Shown here: one piece after another, positions 9,905 through 19,907 of the stretch
How positions within the stretch are numbered: the first letter of the stretch is position 1
How the letters are laid out: each line of letters begins with the position of its first letter
NCBI GenBank assembly: GCA_027491085.1
Contig: JAIXWW010000006.1
Span: 25,853 to 89,852 of the forward strand
DNA length: 64,000 bases
Direction: 5' to 3'
Source of the DNA: Bacteroidota bacterium
Lineage (GTDB): Bacteria > Bacteroidota > Bacteroidia > UKL13-3
Notes under the pieces: generated by a model
The model's input: the letters and a program-made list of their open reading frames with translations, nothing else
Told to the model about the DNA's origin: nothing
The model's database searches: none
Made by a program: the position numbers and the translations under genes

Positions 9905-10123
9905 TTATTTGTATCTATAAATAATTCTTCCTTTTGTCAAATCGTATGGACTCATTTCACATGCAATTTTGTCACCAGGTAAAATTTTGATATAATGCAT
10001 TCTCATCTTACCAGAAATATGAGCAATTATTTGATGTCCATTTTCCAACTGAACTCTAAACATTGCATTACTTAAGGCTTCAACAATAATACCGTCTTGT
10101 TTTATAACTGATTGTTTTGACAT
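9905..10123 (-). CDS. infA: Translation initiation factor IF-1
   Basis: A 72-residue S1/OB-fold protein that occupies the A site of the 30S subunit during initiation. It starts [20 protein letters not shown] and contains [20 protein letters not shown] and [17 protein letters not shown]. The ATG at 10123 gives the standard family length; an upstream in-frame ATG at 10171 would add 16 residues unlike any IF-1. The map gene often found between secY and infA is absent: the gap to the secY stop is only 52 nt. Confidence 0.95.
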   Translation of the reverse strand: MSKQSVIKQDGIIVEALSNAMFRVQLENGHQIIAHISGKMRMHYIKILPGDKIACEMSPYDLTKGRIIYRYK

Positions 10124-10175
10124 TTTTAATTGGGGTTGCGAAAATAATATATTTTTTTTATTTATCAACAACTAA

Positions 10176-11519
10176 TTAAGCCGCTGTATTACTTCCACTT
10201 CTACCTTTAATTTTTCCACTTTTCATTAATCCATCGTATTGACGCATTAATAAATGACTTTCGATTTGTTGTAAGGTATCTAAAACAACACCTACTAAAA
10301 TTAGTAATGATGTTCCTCCATAAAACTGTGCAAATTGGCTATTTATATTAAAAGCACCTGCAAATGAAGGCAATACTGCGACAAAAGCTAGGAAAATTGC
10401 TCCTGGTAAAGTAATTCTGCTCATAACATTATCTATGAAATCTGCAGTAGACTTGCCTGGTTTAATCCCTGGTATAAATCCATTATTCTTTTTCATATCA
10501 TCCGAAATTTGATTGGCATTCACTGAAATTGCAGTATAAAAATACGTAAACAATACAATTAACAAGCCAAAAGTCATATTATATGCAAACGATAAAGGGT
10601 TGGCAAAAGAAGATAAAAAACTATTTGCTTCTACATTTGAAACAAATTGTGCAATATAACCTGGAATAAACATCAATGCTTGAGCAAAAATTATTGGCAT
10701 TACACCAGCAGCGTTAATTTTCAAAGGGATATATTGCCTTACTCCACCAAATTGTCTATTTCCAACTATACGCTTAGCATATTGAACAGGAATTCGCCTC
10801 GTCCCTTGTACTAATAAAATTGTAATCATTATAACAGCAAATAAAGCCGCTAATTCGATTACAAAAATAACCAATCCACCACCACCAGTTGACAATTTAA
10901 AGTTGAATTCGTCCCAGAAAGCTATTGGTAAACGAGCAATAATTCCAATCATAATGATTAAAGAAATACCATTACCTATACCCTTATCTGTTATTCTTTC
11001 CCCTAACCACATTACGAACATGGTGCTAGCAGTTAAAATAATCATAGAACTAAAAGTAAACATAAAATCAGAGACAACATCCGCAGAGATAATAGCCGAA
11101 GGGTTTGTGTTTTTCAAATTAATTATAAAACCATAAGACTGTACAACAGTAATAGCTATGGTTAAATAACGGGTAATTTGATTAATTTTCCTTCTACCAT
11201 CTTCACCCTCCTTCTGCATTCTTTGAAATGAAGGTAATGCTAAAGATAACAACTGAACAACAATTGATGCGCTAATATATGGCATTATGCCAAGAGCAAA
11301 AATAGAAGCTCGGCCAAAAGCGCCACCAGCAAACATATTAATGATACCAAATAAACCACCATCTGCCTGCTTAGTATCTAACAGATTTGGATCAATTCCA
11401 GGTAAAGTTACATAGCTACCGATTCTGTATACTAGTAATAACCAAAACGTGATTTGAAGTTTAAATCTTAAATCATCAATTCTCCAAATGTTCTTTAATG
11501 TATCAAATAGTTTTTTCAT
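10176..11519 (-). CDS. secY: Protein translocase subunit SecY
   Basis: The 447-residue channel subunit of the Sec translocon, with ten membrane helices. Recognisable are the plug-side start (FKLQITFWLLLVYRIGSYVT, then LPGIDP), the GGAFGRASIFALGIMPYISA segment of helix 2, QKEGEDGRRKINQITRYLT, the cytoplasmic loop RRIPVQYAKRIVG and the late loop NNGFIPGIKPGKSTADFI. It follows rplO by 6 nt, as in nearly all spc operons. Confidence 0.97.
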   Translation of the reverse strand: MKKLFDTLKNIWRIDDLRFKLQITFWLLLVYRIGSYVTLPGIDPNLLDTKQADGGLFGIINMFAGGAFGRASIFALGIMPYISASIVVQLLSLALPSFQRMQKEGEDGRRKINQITRYLTIAITVVQSYGFIINLKNTNPSAIISADVVSDFMFTFSSMIILTASTMFVMWLGERITDKGIGNGISLIIMIGIIARLPIAFWDEFNFKLSTGGGGLVIFVIELAALFAVIMITILLVQGTRRIPVQYAKRIVGNRQFGGVRQYIPLKINAAGVMPIIFAQALMFIPGYIAQFVSNVEANSFLSSFANPLSFAYNMTFGLLIVLFTYFYTAISVNANQISDDMKKNNGFIPGIKPGKSTADFIDNVMSRITLPGAIFLAFVAVLPSFAGAFNINSQFAQFYGGTSLLILVGVVLDTLQQIESHLLMRQYDGLMKSGKIKGRSGSNTAA

Positions 11520-11525
11520 TCGTTA

Positions 11526-11975
11526 TTAGATTTTTACTATAGAACCTCCAACTGCCTCGATAGCTTTTTGAGCCGAAGCAGAAAAAGCATGTGCTTTAAC
11601 CTCAACAGCAACGCTAATATCTCCTCTTCCTAATATTTTCACAAGGTGATTTTTACTTACAATACCATTTGCTACCAAAACATCAAAATCAATTGATTTC
11701 AATCCTTTTTCTGTAGCAATGATTTGTAATCTATCTAAATTGATACCAACGTATTCAACTCTATTCAAGCTTTTGAAACCAATTTTTGGTAAACGTCTGT
11801 ATAAAGGCATTTGACCACCTTCAAAACCACGCTTAGTGCTAGTACCACTTCTAGAACCAGCACCTTTATTACCACGTGCAGCAGTTCCACCTTTTCCACT
11901 ACCTTCACCTCTACCTACTCTTTTACCTTCTTTATGAACTGAACCAGCTGCTGGTTTTAAATTATGTAAATTCAT
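11526..11975 (-). CDS. rplO: Large-subunit ribosomal protein L15
   Basis: A 149-residue 50S assembly protein. The Gly/Lys/Arg-rich N-terminal extension (VGRGEGSGKGGTAARGNKGA) threads into 23S rRNA and the C-terminal fold ends AQKAIEAVGGSIVKI. It lies 12 nt after the rpmD stop and directly before secY. Confidence 0.96.
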   Translation of the reverse strand: MNLHNLKPAAGSVHKEGKRVGRGEGSGKGGTAARGNKGAGSRSGTSTKRGFEGGQMPLYRRLPKIGFKSLNRVEYVGINLDRLQIIATEKGLKSIDFDVLVANGIVSKNHLVKILGRGDISVAVEVKAHAFSASAQKAIEAVGGSIVKI

Positions 11976-11987
11976 TAATTAATATTT

Positions 11988-12167
11988 TTAAATGTTTTCA
12001 ACTTTTAATAAATGAGCAACTTTGTTGATCATACCTAATACAGCAGGAGTTCCTTCAACCTCGCGGGATTGATTTAATTTTGAAAATCCTAAAGCTTTAA
12101 TAGTACGCTTTTGACCCTCAGGTCTGTCAATGATGCTTTTTACGTATGTAATTTTAACCTTAGCCAT
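11988..12167 (-). CDS. rpmD: Large-subunit ribosomal protein L30
   Basis: A 59-residue protein starting [20 protein letters not shown] and continuing [20 protein letters not shown], with a terminal [14 protein letters not shown]. The pattern K-x-T-x-x-S-I-I-x-R-P-x-x-Q-x-x-T-x-x-x-L-G-F identifies L30. Its first 8 nt overlap the end of rpsE, indicating tight translational coupling. Confidence 0.94.
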   Translation of the reverse strand: MAKVKITYVKSIIDRPEGQKRTIKALGFSKLNQSREVEGTPAVLGMINKVAHLLKVENI

Positions 12168-12696
12168 TATTCACTTCTCCTCCATTAAAAACTTTTTTCA
12201 TCGATATACCACGAGTATTTGCAATAGTGTAGGCATCACGCATGTTTAATAAAGCATCAACAGTAGCTTTAACAACATTATGTGGGTTTGATGATCCTTT
12301 AGATTTAGCTAATACGTCTGTAACCCCAGCACTTTCTAAAACTGCACGCATTGCACCACCAGCAATTACACCAGTTCCATGCGCAGCAGGCTTAAGAAAA
12401 ACTCTTCCTCCACCATATTTTCCAAGTTGCTCATGAGGTATAGTACCTTTAAGAACTGGAACTTTCATTAAATTCTTTTTAGCGTCTTCAACTCCTTTGC
12501 TGATAGAATCAGTTACCTCGTTAGCTTTACCTAAACCGTAACCAATAACACCATTTCCATCTCCCACTACAACTAAAGCTGAAAAGCTAAAAGTACGTCC
12601 ACCTTTTGTAACTTTTGCTACACGGTTTATTGCAACTACTCTTTCTTTAAGCTCTATGTCGCTTGATTTTACTCTTTTTATATTTTCTGTAGACAT
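12160..12696 (-). CDS. rpsE: Small-subunit ribosomal protein S5
   Basis: A 178-residue 30S protein involved in decoding accuracy and mRNA helicase activity. It has the double-stranded RNA-binding-like N-terminal domain ([20 protein letters not shown], then [15 protein letters not shown]) and the C-terminal domain ([34 protein letters not shown]). Its stop overlaps the rpmD start, and 53 nt separate it from rplR. Confidence 0.97.
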   Translation of the reverse strand: MSTENIKRVKSSDIELKERVVAINRVAKVTKGGRTFSFSALVVVGDGNGVIGYGLGKANEVTDSISKGVEDAKKNLMKVPVLKGTIPHEQLGKYGGGRVFLKPAAHGTGVIAGGAMRAVLESAGVTDVLAKSKGSSNPHNVVKATVDALLNMRDAYTIANTRGISMKKVFNGGEVNNG

Positions 12697-12749
12697 AATA
12701 TTTATTGTTTTACTTTATGCTGATAACAACATAAAATGATAAAAGCAAT

Positions 12750-13097
12750 TTAAAACTTTAAACCTCCTTCGCGAGCACCTTCAGCTAAACTCTTGATACG
12801 ACCATGGTATAAGTAACCATTTCTATCAAAAACAACTTCGGTAATGCCAGATGATATTGCTTTTTGTGCTATTTCTTTACCAACTCTAATTGATAATTCA
12901 ACTTTACAAACTTTCTCAGTAATTGAGCGTGAAGAAGAAGACACTAAAGTCTTTCCTGCAACATCATCAATAATTTGAGCATATATAGCTTTATTGCTAC
13001 GGAATACAGATAAACGTGGTTTAACAGGAGTACCTTTAATACGGCCACGAATTCCTCTTTTTATTCTAGATCTGCGTAATTCTTTTTTGGTTGCCAT
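12750..13097 (-). CDS. rplR: Large-subunit ribosomal protein L18
   Basis: A 115-residue 5S rRNA-binding protein. It has [38 protein letters not shown] and the C-terminal [20 protein letters not shown] ending REGGLKF. It lies 8 nt after rplF. Confidence 0.96.
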   Translation of the reverse strand: MATKKELRRSRIKRGIRGRIKGTPVKPRLSVFRSNKAIYAQIIDDVAGKTLVSSSSRSITEKVCKVELSIRVGKEIAQKAISSGITEVVFDRNGYLYHGRIKSLAEGAREGGLKF

Positions 13098-13105
13098 AAC
13101 TTTTA

Positions 13106-13660
13106 TTATTTAGATGCTGTTTTACCCGCTTTTCTTCTTAGAACTTCACCAACAAACTTGATACCTTTACCTTTATAAGGCTCAGGAGAACGTAATGAAC
13201 GAATTTTAGCAGCTACTTGACCAATCAATTGTTTATCGGCACTTTCTAAGGTAATGATTGGGTTTTTACCTTTTTCAGTTTCTGTCTTCACAGTAATTTC
13301 TTTTGGAACTTCAAAATAAATATGATGCGAAAAACCTAAGATTAAATCAAGAATATTTCCTTCATTTGTTGCTTTGTAACCAACACCTACTAATTCTTGC
13401 TTTTTGGTGTAACCTTGAGTAACACCTACAATCATATTATTTATTAATGATCTGTAAAGACCATGCAAAGCTCTATGTCTCTTGTGATCTGTTGGTCTTG
13501 AAACCAAAATCTCACCTTCGTTAAGAGTAATTGTAATATCCGCATCAACTTGTTGATGTAACTCGCCTTTAGGACCTTTCACAGTAACTAAATTACTGTT
13601 GCTAATTTTAAAATCAACACCAGCTGGCAATTTTATTGGGGCTTTTCCTATACGTGACAT
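13106..13660 (-). CDS. rplF: Large-subunit ribosomal protein L6
   Basis: A 184-residue protein at the base of the L7/L12 stalk with two repeated RNA-binding folds. It starts [20 protein letters not shown] and has the conserved C-terminal motif [20 protein letters not shown]. It lies 19 nt after rpsH. Confidence 0.97.
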   Translation of the reverse strand: MSRIGKAPIKLPAGVDFKISNSNLVTVKGPKGELHQQVDADITITLNEGEILVSRPTDHKRHRALHGLYRSLINNMIVGVTQGYTKKQELVGVGYKATNEGNILDLILGFSHHIYFEVPKEITVKTETEKGKNPIITLESADKQLIGQVAAKIRSLRSPEPYKGKGIKFVGEVLRRKAGKTASK

Positions 13661-13679
13661 GAAATTGTTCTCCTATTAA

Positions 13680-14078
13680 TTAATAAATATAACATAAAAC
13701 TTCGCCACCAACATTAAGTTTTCTAGCTTCTTTATCAGTCATTACACCTTTTGAAGTTGTAAGTACAGCGATACCTAAACCATTGATAACTCTAGGCATA
13801 CTTTCTATACCTGCATACCTTCTTAAACCAGGACGACTAACGCGATCTAGTTTTTTTATAGCAGATGCTTTTGTAATAGGATGATATTTTAAGGCAATTT
13901 TTATTGAACCTTGATGATTTACTACGTCCTCAAATTTATAATTTAAGATGTAACCTTTTTCGAAAAGAACTCTTGTAATTTCTTTCTTCAAGTTTGACGC
14001 AGGAATTTCTACGATGCGATGATTTGCTTTGATAGCATTACGCAACCTTGTTAAGTAATCTGATATTGGATCTGTCAT
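13680..14078 (-). CDS. rpsH: Small-subunit ribosomal protein S8
   Basis: A 132-residue 16S rRNA-binding protein needed for assembly of the 30S central domain; in other bacteria it also represses its own operon. It starts MTDPISDYLTRLRNAIKANH and ends with TSKGVMTDKEARKLNVGGEV and LCYIY. Unlike its neighbours it is preceded by a 120-nt gap holding a promoter and a bulged hairpin, so expression of S8 and the downstream genes may be adjusted here. Confidence 0.97.
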   Translation of the reverse strand: MTDPISDYLTRLRNAIKANHRIVEIPASNLKKEITRVLFEKGYILNYKFEDVVNHQGSIKIALKYHPITKASAIKKLDRVSRPGLRRYAGIESMPRVINGLGIAVLTTSKGVMTDKEARKLNVGGEVLCYIY

Positions 14079-14096
14079 TATGTTTTTAATTTACTT

Positions 14097-14128
14097 GTTA
14101 GCAGTAAGCCAAGGGCACTCTTACTAAC
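14097..14128 (-). promoter_or_regulatory. Bulged hairpin in the rpsH leader
   Basis: In the transcript upstream of rpsH, GUUAG-UAAG (from 14128 to 14120) pairs with CUUA-CUG-CUAAC (from 14108 to 14097): nine pairs with a three-base bulge on one side and an 11-nt loop. It lies 18 nt upstream of the rpsH start and downstream of the internal promoter. S8 binds bulged helices and represses its operon in enteric bacteria, so this is a candidate regulatory site; resemblance to a true S8 site is not proven. Confidence 0.4.
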
Positions 14129-14156
14129 TAAGTTGTTTATATTTTATAAAGGGGTG

Positions 14157-14187
14157 CAAATATAATTATTTATACACCTTTAGCAAA
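14157..14187 (-). promoter_or_regulatory. Internal promoter between rpsN and rpsH
   Basis: On the minus strand TTTG (14187-14184) and TATATTTG (14164-14157) are separated by 19 nt, a full match to the Bacteroidota consensus. The 14 nt beginning at the -7 box (TATATTTGCACCCC) are identical to those of the distal rpsL promoter. It lies in the only long gap of the ribosomal block, giving a leader of about 70 nt before rpsH. Confidence 0.75.
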
Positions 14188-14198
14188 TTTATTTTAAA

Positions 14199-14468
14199 TT
14201 ACCAAGAAGCCTTAGTAACACCTGGTATTTTACCCATAGAAGCAAGTTCACGGAATTGATTACGGCAAATACCGAAATCACTCATGTAACCTTTTGGTCT
14301 ACCTGTTAATTTACATCTATTGTGTAAGCGCACAGGTGATGAATTTCTAGGTAACTTTTGTAAACCTACATAATCACCAGCTTCTTTAAGAGCCTTACGT
14401 TTGTCTGCAAATTGAGCATTTAATTTTTCTCTTTTGCGTTGACGAGCTTTAACTGATTCTTTAGCCAT
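14199..14468 (-). CDS. rpsN: Small-subunit ribosomal protein S14, zinc-free type
   Basis: An 89-residue head protein of the 30S subunit. It starts [20 protein letters not shown] and has the family core [20 protein letters not shown] and [20 protein letters not shown] ending TKASW. It is the longer form without the CxxC...CxxC zinc site. It lies 7 nt after rplE. Confidence 0.96.
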   Translation of the reverse strand: MAKESVKARQRKREKLNAQFADKRKALKEAGDYVGLQKLPRNSSPVRLHNRCKLTGRPKGYMSDFGICRNQFRELASMGKIPGVTKASW

Positions 14469-14475
14469 TTGTTAA

Positions 14476-15039
14476 TTATTTATTTTGATTTTTGAAAGGT
14501 AAACCAAATTCTTTCAATAAAGAAAGACATTCTTCATCTGTTGCAGCAGTAGTAACAAAAGTGATATCCATACCATTAATTCTAGTAACTTTTTCAATTA
14601 CTATTTCCGGAAAAATGATTTGCTCAGTGATACCCATTGTATAATTACCACGGCTATCAAAACCTTTTTCATTTAATCCAGCGAAATCTCTAACACGTGG
14701 TAAAGAAACTGAAATTAATCTATCTAAAAATTCGTACATTTTTACACCTCTTAATGTTACGCGAGCTCCAATAGGAATGTTTTTACGTAATTTAAAATTT
14801 GAAATATCCTTTTTAGATTTAGTACCAACAGCTTTTTGACCTGCTATGGAAGTCATTTCAAGTAGTGCTTGATCAACTATTTTTTTATCTGATACTGCAG
14901 CACCTACACCTTGGTTTAAACAAATTTTAACCAATTTTGGTACTTGCATTACATTTTTATATCCAAACTTCTCTATCATGGCAGGTTTTACCTTGGCATC
15001 ATAGTCTTGTTTTAATCTAGGAACGTATGTTGTTGTCAT
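14476..15039 (-). CDS. rplE: Large-subunit ribosomal protein L5
   Basis: A 187-residue 5S rRNA-binding protein of the central protuberance. Typical segments are [60 protein letters not shown] and [14 protein letters not shown]. It follows rplX with a 4-nt gap. Confidence 0.97.
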   Translation of the reverse strand: MTTTYVPRLKQDYDAKVKPAMIEKFGYKNVMQVPKLVKICLNQGVGAAVSDKKIVDQALLEMTSIAGQKAVGTKSKKDISNFKLRKNIPIGARVTLRGVKMYEFLDRLISVSLPRVRDFAGLNEKGFDSRGNYTMGITEQIIFPEIVIEKVTRINGMDITFVTTAATDEECLSLLKEFGLPFKNQNK

Positions 15040-15043
15040 GTTC

Positions 15044-15382
15044 TTAATTAATTATATCTTGCGATTTTTTTGAAAATCTAACAGTTTTTCCTTCAGCATC
15101 TTTCTTACGACCGATTTTTGAAGCAACACCATTGTTATCTAAAACAGCTAAATTACTTATACTGATAGGTGCTTCTTTTTTAATGATACCACCTTGTTGA
15201 TTTTGTGCATTAGGCTTTGTGTGACGGCTAACAATGTTAATACCCTCAACTATTGCCTTATTTTTTGCAGTAATAATTTCTAAAACTTTTCCAGTTTTAC
15301 CTTTATCATCACCAGCAATAACTTTTACGCGATCATCTTTCTTGATACGTAACTTTATTTTGTTGTTTACGTTTTTTTCCAT
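15044..15382 (-). CDS. rplX: Large-subunit ribosomal protein L24
   Basis: A 112-residue assembly-initiating 23S rRNA protein with a KOW motif near residues 15-45 ([20 protein letters not shown]). After that, [20 protein letters not shown] and [13 protein letters not shown] are family-typical. It lies 2 nt after rplN. Confidence 0.95.
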   Translation of the reverse strand: MEKNVNNKIKLRIKKDDRVKVIAGDDKGKTGKVLEIITAKNKAIVEGINIVSRHTKPNAQNQQGGIIKKEAPISISNLAVLDNNGVASKIGRKKDAEGKTVRFSKKSQDIIN

Positions 15383-15384
15383 GA

Positions 15385-15753
15385 TTATAATACCTCCGGT
15401 GCTAATGAAACAATTTTCATGAATTGTTTTTCTCTTAACTCACGTGCAACTGGGCCAAATATACGAGTAGCACGAGGTTCATCTTGTGCATTTAATAATA
15501 CACATGAATTATCGTCAAAACGAATGTAAGAACCGTCAGCTCTACGAACTTCCTTTTTGGTTCTAACAACAACAGCTTTAGAAACTGCACCTTTTTTAAC
15601 TCCCCCTGAAGGTAAAGCTGACTTAACTGTAACTACAATTTTATCACCTACAGAAGCATATCTTCTTCCAGTACCACCAAGAACTCGGATACATAATACC
15701 TCGCGAGCTCCACTATTATCGGCTACTTTTAGTCTTGATTCCTGTTGTATCAT
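15385..15753 (-). CDS. rplN: Large-subunit ribosomal protein L14
   Basis: A 122-residue protein at the subunit interface that contacts 16S rRNA. It has [40 protein letters not shown] and the C-terminal [20 protein letters not shown] ending PEVL. It lies 4 nt after rpsQ. Confidence 0.97.
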   Translation of the reverse strand: MIQQESRLKVADNSGAREVLCIRVLGGTGRRYASVGDKIVVTVKSALPSGGVKKGAVSKAVVVRTKKEVRRADGSYIRFDDNSCVLLNAQDEPRATRIFGPVARELREKQFMKIVSLAPEVL

Positions 15754-15757
15754 TTTA

Positions 15758-16027
15758 TTATTTAGCTTTTTCTACTATTTCTACTAATCTCCAACGCTTA
15801 TCTTTACTTAATGGTCTTGTTTCCATTAATTTAACGATATCGTTCATGCTACTTTCATTTTTCTCATCGTGAGCTTTAAAAGTAGAAGTCATTTTTATGA
15901 ACTTCCCGTATTTTGGGTGCATTACTTTACGCTCTACAGAAACAACAATTGTTTTTTGCATTTTGTTGCTTACTACTTTCCCAATAATAACCTTACGTGA
16001 ATTTCTATTCTCTGCTGTTATTTCCAT
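15758..16027 (-). CDS. rpsQ: Small-subunit ribosomal protein S17
   Basis: An 89-residue OB-fold 16S rRNA-binding protein. It has [20 protein letters not shown] and [20 protein letters not shown], and the [21 protein letters not shown]-terminus. It sits between rpmC and rplN. Confidence 0.96.
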   Translation of the reverse strand: MEITAENRNSRKVIIGKVVSNKMQKTIVVSVERKVMHPKYGKFIKMTSTFKAHDEKNESSMNDIVKLMETRPLSKDKRWRLVEIVEKAK

Positions 16028-16042
16028 TTTGTTACAGTATAA

Positions 16043-16240
16043 TTAAGCAGTAGCTAACTGACGAGCTTTCTTTTCAGTAAGAATTCGTGCAATAGTTTTT
16101 TTGCTTTCGTTTATCAATCTTGGATTTTCGATAGGTGAAACTGCATTTTGTAGAGATAGTTTTGAAAAATTCAAACGCTCTTCCTTTAAAGCAATATTCA
16201 ATTCTTTTTCCGATAATTCTTTAATTTCTTTATTATTCAT
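16043..16240 (-). CDS. rpmC: Large-subunit ribosomal protein L29
   Basis: A 65-residue helical-hairpin protein near the peptide exit tunnel. It has NNKEIKELSEKELNIALKEE and the hallmark Q-x-A-x-x-x-I-E-N-P-R-L-I motif (LQNAVSPIENPRLI), ending KTIARILTEKKARQLATA. It lies 2 nt after rplP. Confidence 0.95.
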   Translation of the reverse strand: MNNKEIKELSEKELNIALKEERLNFSKLSLQNAVSPIENPRLINESKKTIARILTEKKARQLATA

Positions 16241-16242
16241 AA

Positions 16243-16665
16243 CTAGTTTCCGTTATAATCTGGTTTAACAATAAATTTGGTGATTACAGGTAACTTTTGA
16301 GCAGCTAAGCGCATTGCTTCTCTTGCTGTTTCCACTGGAACACCTTCTGCTTCAAATATAATTGTACCAGGCTTACAAACAGCTACCCAAAATTCAGGAG
16401 CTCCTTTACCTTTACCCATACGAACCTCTGCTGGTTTTCTAGTCATCGGTTTATCAGGGAAAACTCTAATCCAAACCTGACCTTCTCTTTTCATGAAGCG
16501 ATTTAAAGCAACACGCGCAGCTTCAATTTGCTTAGAAGTTAAGAAGCAAGTATCAAGTGCTTTTAATCCAAACGAACCAAAGGCAACAGTAAAACCTCTT
16601 GAAGCATTACCTTTTACTTTACCTTTTTGTTGTTTCCTAAATTTTGTTTTTTTGGGCTGTAACAT
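16243..16665 (-). CDS. rplP: Large-subunit ribosomal protein L16
   Basis: A 140-residue protein next to the A-site tRNA. It starts [20 protein letters not shown] and has [20 protein letters not shown] and [20 protein letters not shown] with [14 protein letters not shown]. It lies 35 nt after rpsC. Confidence 0.97.
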   Translation of the reverse strand: MLQPKKTKFRKQQKGKVKGNASRGFTVAFGSFGLKALDTCFLTSKQIEAARVALNRFMKREGQVWIRVFPDKPMTRKPAEVRMGKGKGAPEFWVAVCKPGTIIFEAEGVPVETAREAMRLAAQKLPVITKFIVKPDYNGN

Positions 16666-16700
16666 TTTTACAGTTATTTAATATTATTGATAAAACTAAT

Positions 16701-17477
16701 TTATTTTTTTTCTCTTTTTGGCTTTCTATCGCCACCTCTACCAGCTCCACCACGACTATCTCTTCTGTCATCTCTTCTATCACCTCTGCGATCAGGACGT
16801 TGGTTTTGGCCTTTTGCTTCAGCTACGCCTTGGTTAGGAGACAAATCTCTCTTTCCGTAAATTTCACCTTTGCAAATCCACACTTTGATACCGATCTTAC
16901 CATACACAGTTAAAGCCTCAGCAATTGTGTAATCAATGTCAGAACGTAAAGTATGTAATGGGGTTCTTCCTTCTTTGTAAGATTCAGAACGAGCCATCTC
17001 AGCTCCACCTAAACGACCACTGATTGTAACTTTTATACCATCAGCACCCATTTTCATGGTGTTTGAAATAGCACCTTTTAATGCTCTTTTGTATGAAACG
17101 CGGGCTTCAATTTGGCTAGCAATTTGCTCTCCAACAAGAACCGCATCTAACTCAGGACGTTTGATTTCAAATATATTGATTGCAACGTCTTTTTTAGTTA
17201 ATTTTTTGATTTCTTCCTTGATTTTATCAACCTCGGTTCCACCTTTCCCAATTATAATACCTGGACGTGAGGTGTGAATAGTAATGATAATACGTTTAAT
17301 TGTACGCTCAATAACTATTTTAGACATACCTGCTTTTACTATACGAGCACGTAAGTATTTTCTAATTTTCTCATCCTCAATTAATTTTTCGGCAAAATTT
17401 TTACCACCAAACCAATTGCTTTCCCAGCCTCTGATTATGCCTAAACGTAATGCTATCGGATTTACCTTTTGTCCCAT
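16701..17477 (-). CDS. rpsC: Small-subunit ribosomal protein S3
   Basis: A 258-residue protein at the mRNA entry channel. It starts [20 protein letters not shown], has the KH-domain [14 protein letters not shown], and the C-terminal domain [19 protein letters not shown]. The last 40 residues are a disordered, strongly basic Arg/Asp/Gly tail ([18 protein letters not shown]) beyond the usual core. Its ATG shares one base with the rplV stop (TAATG), indicating translational coupling. Confidence 0.97.
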   Translation of the reverse strand: MGQKVNPIALRLGIIRGWESNWFGGKNFAEKLIEDEKIRKYLRARIVKAGMSKIVIERTIKRIIITIHTSRPGIIIGKGGTEVDKIKEEIKKLTKKDVAINIFEIKRPELDAVLVGEQIASQIEARVSYKRALKGAISNTMKMGADGIKVTISGRLGGAEMARSESYKEGRTPLHTLRSDIDYTIAEALTVYGKIGIKVWICKGEIYGKRDLSPNQGVAEAKGQNQRPDRRGDRRDDRRDSRGGAGRGGDRKPKREKK

Positions 17478-17872
17478 TATACTTTAGAATTTTCTTTATC
17501 GTTTGTTGTTTCTACTGAATTATTAGCAACCATGCTATCAACTATTAAAGTTACATGATTAGAACGTTTACGGATTCTATGTGCACGTCCTTGAGGAGCA
17601 GGTAAAACACGTTTCATCATTGCACCACCATCAACAAAAATAGTTTTTACATATAATTCGTTGCTTTCAGCACGTGAACCTTCGTTTTTTTGTTCCCAAT
17701 TTGCTATTGCACTGCGTAATAATTTTTCAACGCGGTGAGCACTTTCTTTTTTATTATTGAAACGTAAAGTATTGAAGGCTTCTTCAACTCTTTTACCACG
17801 AATCAAATCTACAACTAACCTCATTTTACGAGGTGAAGTAGGACAATTATTTAATTTTGCTACTGCTTCCAT
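17477..17872 (-). CDS. rplV: Large-subunit ribosomal protein L22
   Basis: A 131-residue protein whose beta hairpin lines the exit tunnel. It has [20 protein letters not shown] and the hairpin [20 protein letters not shown] with HVTLIV. It starts 2 nt after rpsS and overlaps the rpsC start by one base. Confidence 0.96.
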   Translation of the reverse strand: MEAVAKLNNCPTSPRKMRLVVDLIRGKRVEEAFNTLRFNNKKESAHRVEKLLRSAIANWEQKNEGSRAESNELYVKTIFVDGGAMMKRVLPAPQGRAHRIRKRSNHVTLIVDSMVANNSVETTNDKENSKV

Positions 17873-17874
17873 TA

Positions 17875-18141
17875 TTAATCTTTCTTAACTGGATGTGATT
17901 TAAATGTACGTGTAGGAGCAAATTCACCTAGCTTATGACCAACCATATTTTCAGTAACATAAACAGGTATAAATTTATTGCCATTATGAACAGCAAATGT
18001 ATGTCCTACGAATTCTGGAGATATCATTGATCTGCGACTCCAAGTTTTAATTACAGATTTTTTCTTTGCCTCATTCATAGCATCAACCTTTTTTTCAAGT
18101 TTGAAATCAATGAAAGGACCTTTTTTTAGTGAACGAGCCAT
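17875..18141 (-). CDS. rpsS: Small-subunit ribosomal protein S19
   Basis: An 88-residue head protein of the 30S subunit. It starts [20 protein letters not shown] and has [40 protein letters not shown] and [13 protein letters not shown]. It follows rplB by 6 nt. Confidence 0.97.
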   Translation of the reverse strand: MARSLKKGPFIDFKLEKKVDAMNEAKKKSVIKTWSRRSMISPEFVGHTFAVHNGNKFIPVYVTENMVGHKLGEFAPTRTFKSHPVKKD

Positions 18142-18147
18142 ATTCTA

Positions 18148-18969
18148 TTACTTCTTACGCTTTTCGATGATAAATCTATTTGAATATTTTTTAGGTGTGC
18201 GGGTTTTGTAACCTTTTGATTTCATACCGTTACGAGAACGAGGATGACCTCCTGAAGCTCTACCTTCACCACCACCCATTGGATGATCAACTGGATTCAT
18301 TGCAACCGGACGAGTACGTGGTCTAACACCTCTCCATCTATTTGCACCAGCTTTACCTTTTCTTTCCAAGTTATGATCTGGATTTGAAACCTGACCAATA
18401 GTAGCTGAACAAGCAACTAAAATCATACGAGTTTCACCTGATGCTAACTTAATAATCGCATAGCGACCATCTCTATTCAATAATTGAGCAAATGAACCTG
18501 CAGAGCGAACTAATTTTCCACCTCTACCTGGTAACATTTCAATATTATGAATTAAAGAACCCAATGGAATTTCAGATAATGGTAAGGTGTTACCAATTTC
18601 AGGTGGAGCACCAGCACCACTTTGAACTATCTGACCAACCTGAAGGTTTTTAGGAGATAAAATGTAACTTTTTTCACCATCAGCATATTGAATTAAAGCA
18701 ATACGAGCTGAACGATTTGGATCGTACTCAATTGTTAAAACAGTAGCTTCACCTTGTTTAGTTCTTTTAAAATCAACTAATCTATATTTTCTTTTGTGAC
18801 CTCCACCTACATAGCGAATAGTCATTTTACCAGTGTTATTTCTACCACCAGATTTCATTAACGATACTGTTAACGATTTTTCTGGACTTGAGGCGGTTAA
18901 TTCCTCAAAAGTATTAGCAGACTTAAAACGTGTGCCTGGCGTTATCGGGTTAAATTTTCTAATTCCCAT
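18148..18969 (-). CDS. rplB: Large-subunit ribosomal protein L2
   Basis: A 273-residue protein essential for subunit association and peptidyl-transferase function. Highly conserved regions include [40 protein letters not shown] and the catalytic-site loop [20 protein letters not shown] with [14 protein letters not shown]. It lies 8 nt after rplW. Confidence 0.98.
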   Translation of the reverse strand: MGIRKFNPITPGTRFKSANTFEELTASSPEKSLTVSLMKSGGRNNTGKMTIRYVGGGHKRKYRLVDFKRTKQGEATVLTIEYDPNRSARIALIQYADGEKSYILSPKNLQVGQIVQSGAGAPPEIGNTLPLSEIPLGSLIHNIEMLPGRGGKLVRSAGSFAQLLNRDGRYAIIKLASGETRMILVACSATIGQVSNPDHNLERKGKAGANRWRGVRPRTRPVAMNPVDHPMGGGEGRASGGHPRSRNGMKSKGYKTRTPKKYSNRFIIEKRKK

Positions 18970-18977
18970 TTTGTTTA

Positions 18978-19268
18978 CTAAACGTTTTGGAAGAAGTCAA
19001 TTTTTTGATCTTCTTTAAGTGTAACAATAGCTTTTTTGAAAGCTGTTCTTCTGCCAGAGAATTGACCTCTTTTAGTAGATCTAGTTTTATTTTTACCGGC
19101 ATAAACCATTGTACTGATACCAGTAACGTTTACGCTGTAAATTTTTTCAATCTCGCTAATAATTTCAGGTTTAGTTGCTTTTTTTTCTACAATAAAAGCA
19201 AATTGATTTAATTTTTCGCTAAGACGACTGAATTTTTCAGTGATAAGTGGCTTTTTAAGTATACTCAT
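18978..19268 (-). CDS. rplW: Large-subunit ribosomal protein L23
   Basis: A 96-residue protein at the exit-tunnel opening, the docking site for SRP and trigger factor. It has [40 protein letters not shown] and [20 protein letters not shown]. Its ATG shares one base with the rplD stop (TAATG). Confidence 0.95.
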   Translation of the reverse strand: MSILKKPLITEKFSRLSEKLNQFAFIVEKKATKPEIISEIEKIYSVNVTGISTMVYAGKNKTRSTKRGQFSGRRTAFKKAIVTLKEDQKIDFFQNV

Positions 19269-19903
19269 TACTTATTTTTATTAAAAAGGTTATCAATAGC
19301 TCCTAACGAATTTTCTACTAAAATTACATTTTGAGCATCCAAAATTTCATAAGTATTTACATCACCTACTGTTACAACCTTAGCTTTCGATAAATTGCGA
19401 CTAGATTTGTAAATGAAATCGTTATAATCTGCCATTACTAATAATGTTTTAGCATTATTTAACTTTAGATTATTTAAAACATTAACATAATTCTTAGTTT
19501 TAGCAGAATCAAAAACGAAATTCTCTAAAACAACAATGTTATTATTTTTAGCCTTGTAAGCAAAAGCTGACATTCTAGCTAATTGTTTTAATTTCTTATT
19601 TAACTTGAAACTATAGTTTCTAGGTTGTGGTCCAAATATACGAGCACCACCTACTCTAGTTCCAGATTTTATACTACCCTTACGAGATCCACCAGTACCT
19701 TTTTGACGATGTAACTTTTTAGTAGAACCACTCACCATACTACGCTCTAGAGAAGAGTGAGTACCTTGGCGTTGGTTAGCTAAAAATTGTTTTACGTCTA
19801 AGTATATAGCATGGTCATTAGGTTCAATTCCAAAAACTTCTTTGCTAAGAACCACTTTGCGGCCAGTATCAGCACCTTGTGTATTTAATATTGCTAATTC
19901 CAT
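19268..19903 (-). CDS. rplD: Large-subunit ribosomal protein L4
   Basis: A 211-residue exit-tunnel protein. It starts MELAILNTQGADTGRKVVLS and has the long tunnel loop RQGTHSSLERSMVSGSTKKL with HRQKGTGGSRKGSIKSG, and GGARIFGPQPRNYSFKLNKK. The ATG at 19903 is preferred because it begins at the normal family N-terminus and lies 4 nt after the rplC stop; an in-frame earlier codon at 19942 would overlap rplC. Confidence 0.95.
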   Translation of the reverse strand: MELAILNTQGADTGRKVVLSKEVFGIEPNDHAIYLDVKQFLANQRQGTHSSLERSMVSGSTKKLHRQKGTGGSRKGSIKSGTRVGGARIFGPQPRNYSFKLNKKLKQLARMSAFAYKAKNNNIVVLENFVFDSAKTKNYVNVLNNLKLNNAKTLLVMADYNDFIYKSSRNLSKAKVVTVGDVNTYEILDAQNVILVENSLGAIDNLFNKNK

Positions 19904-19907
19904 CTGC

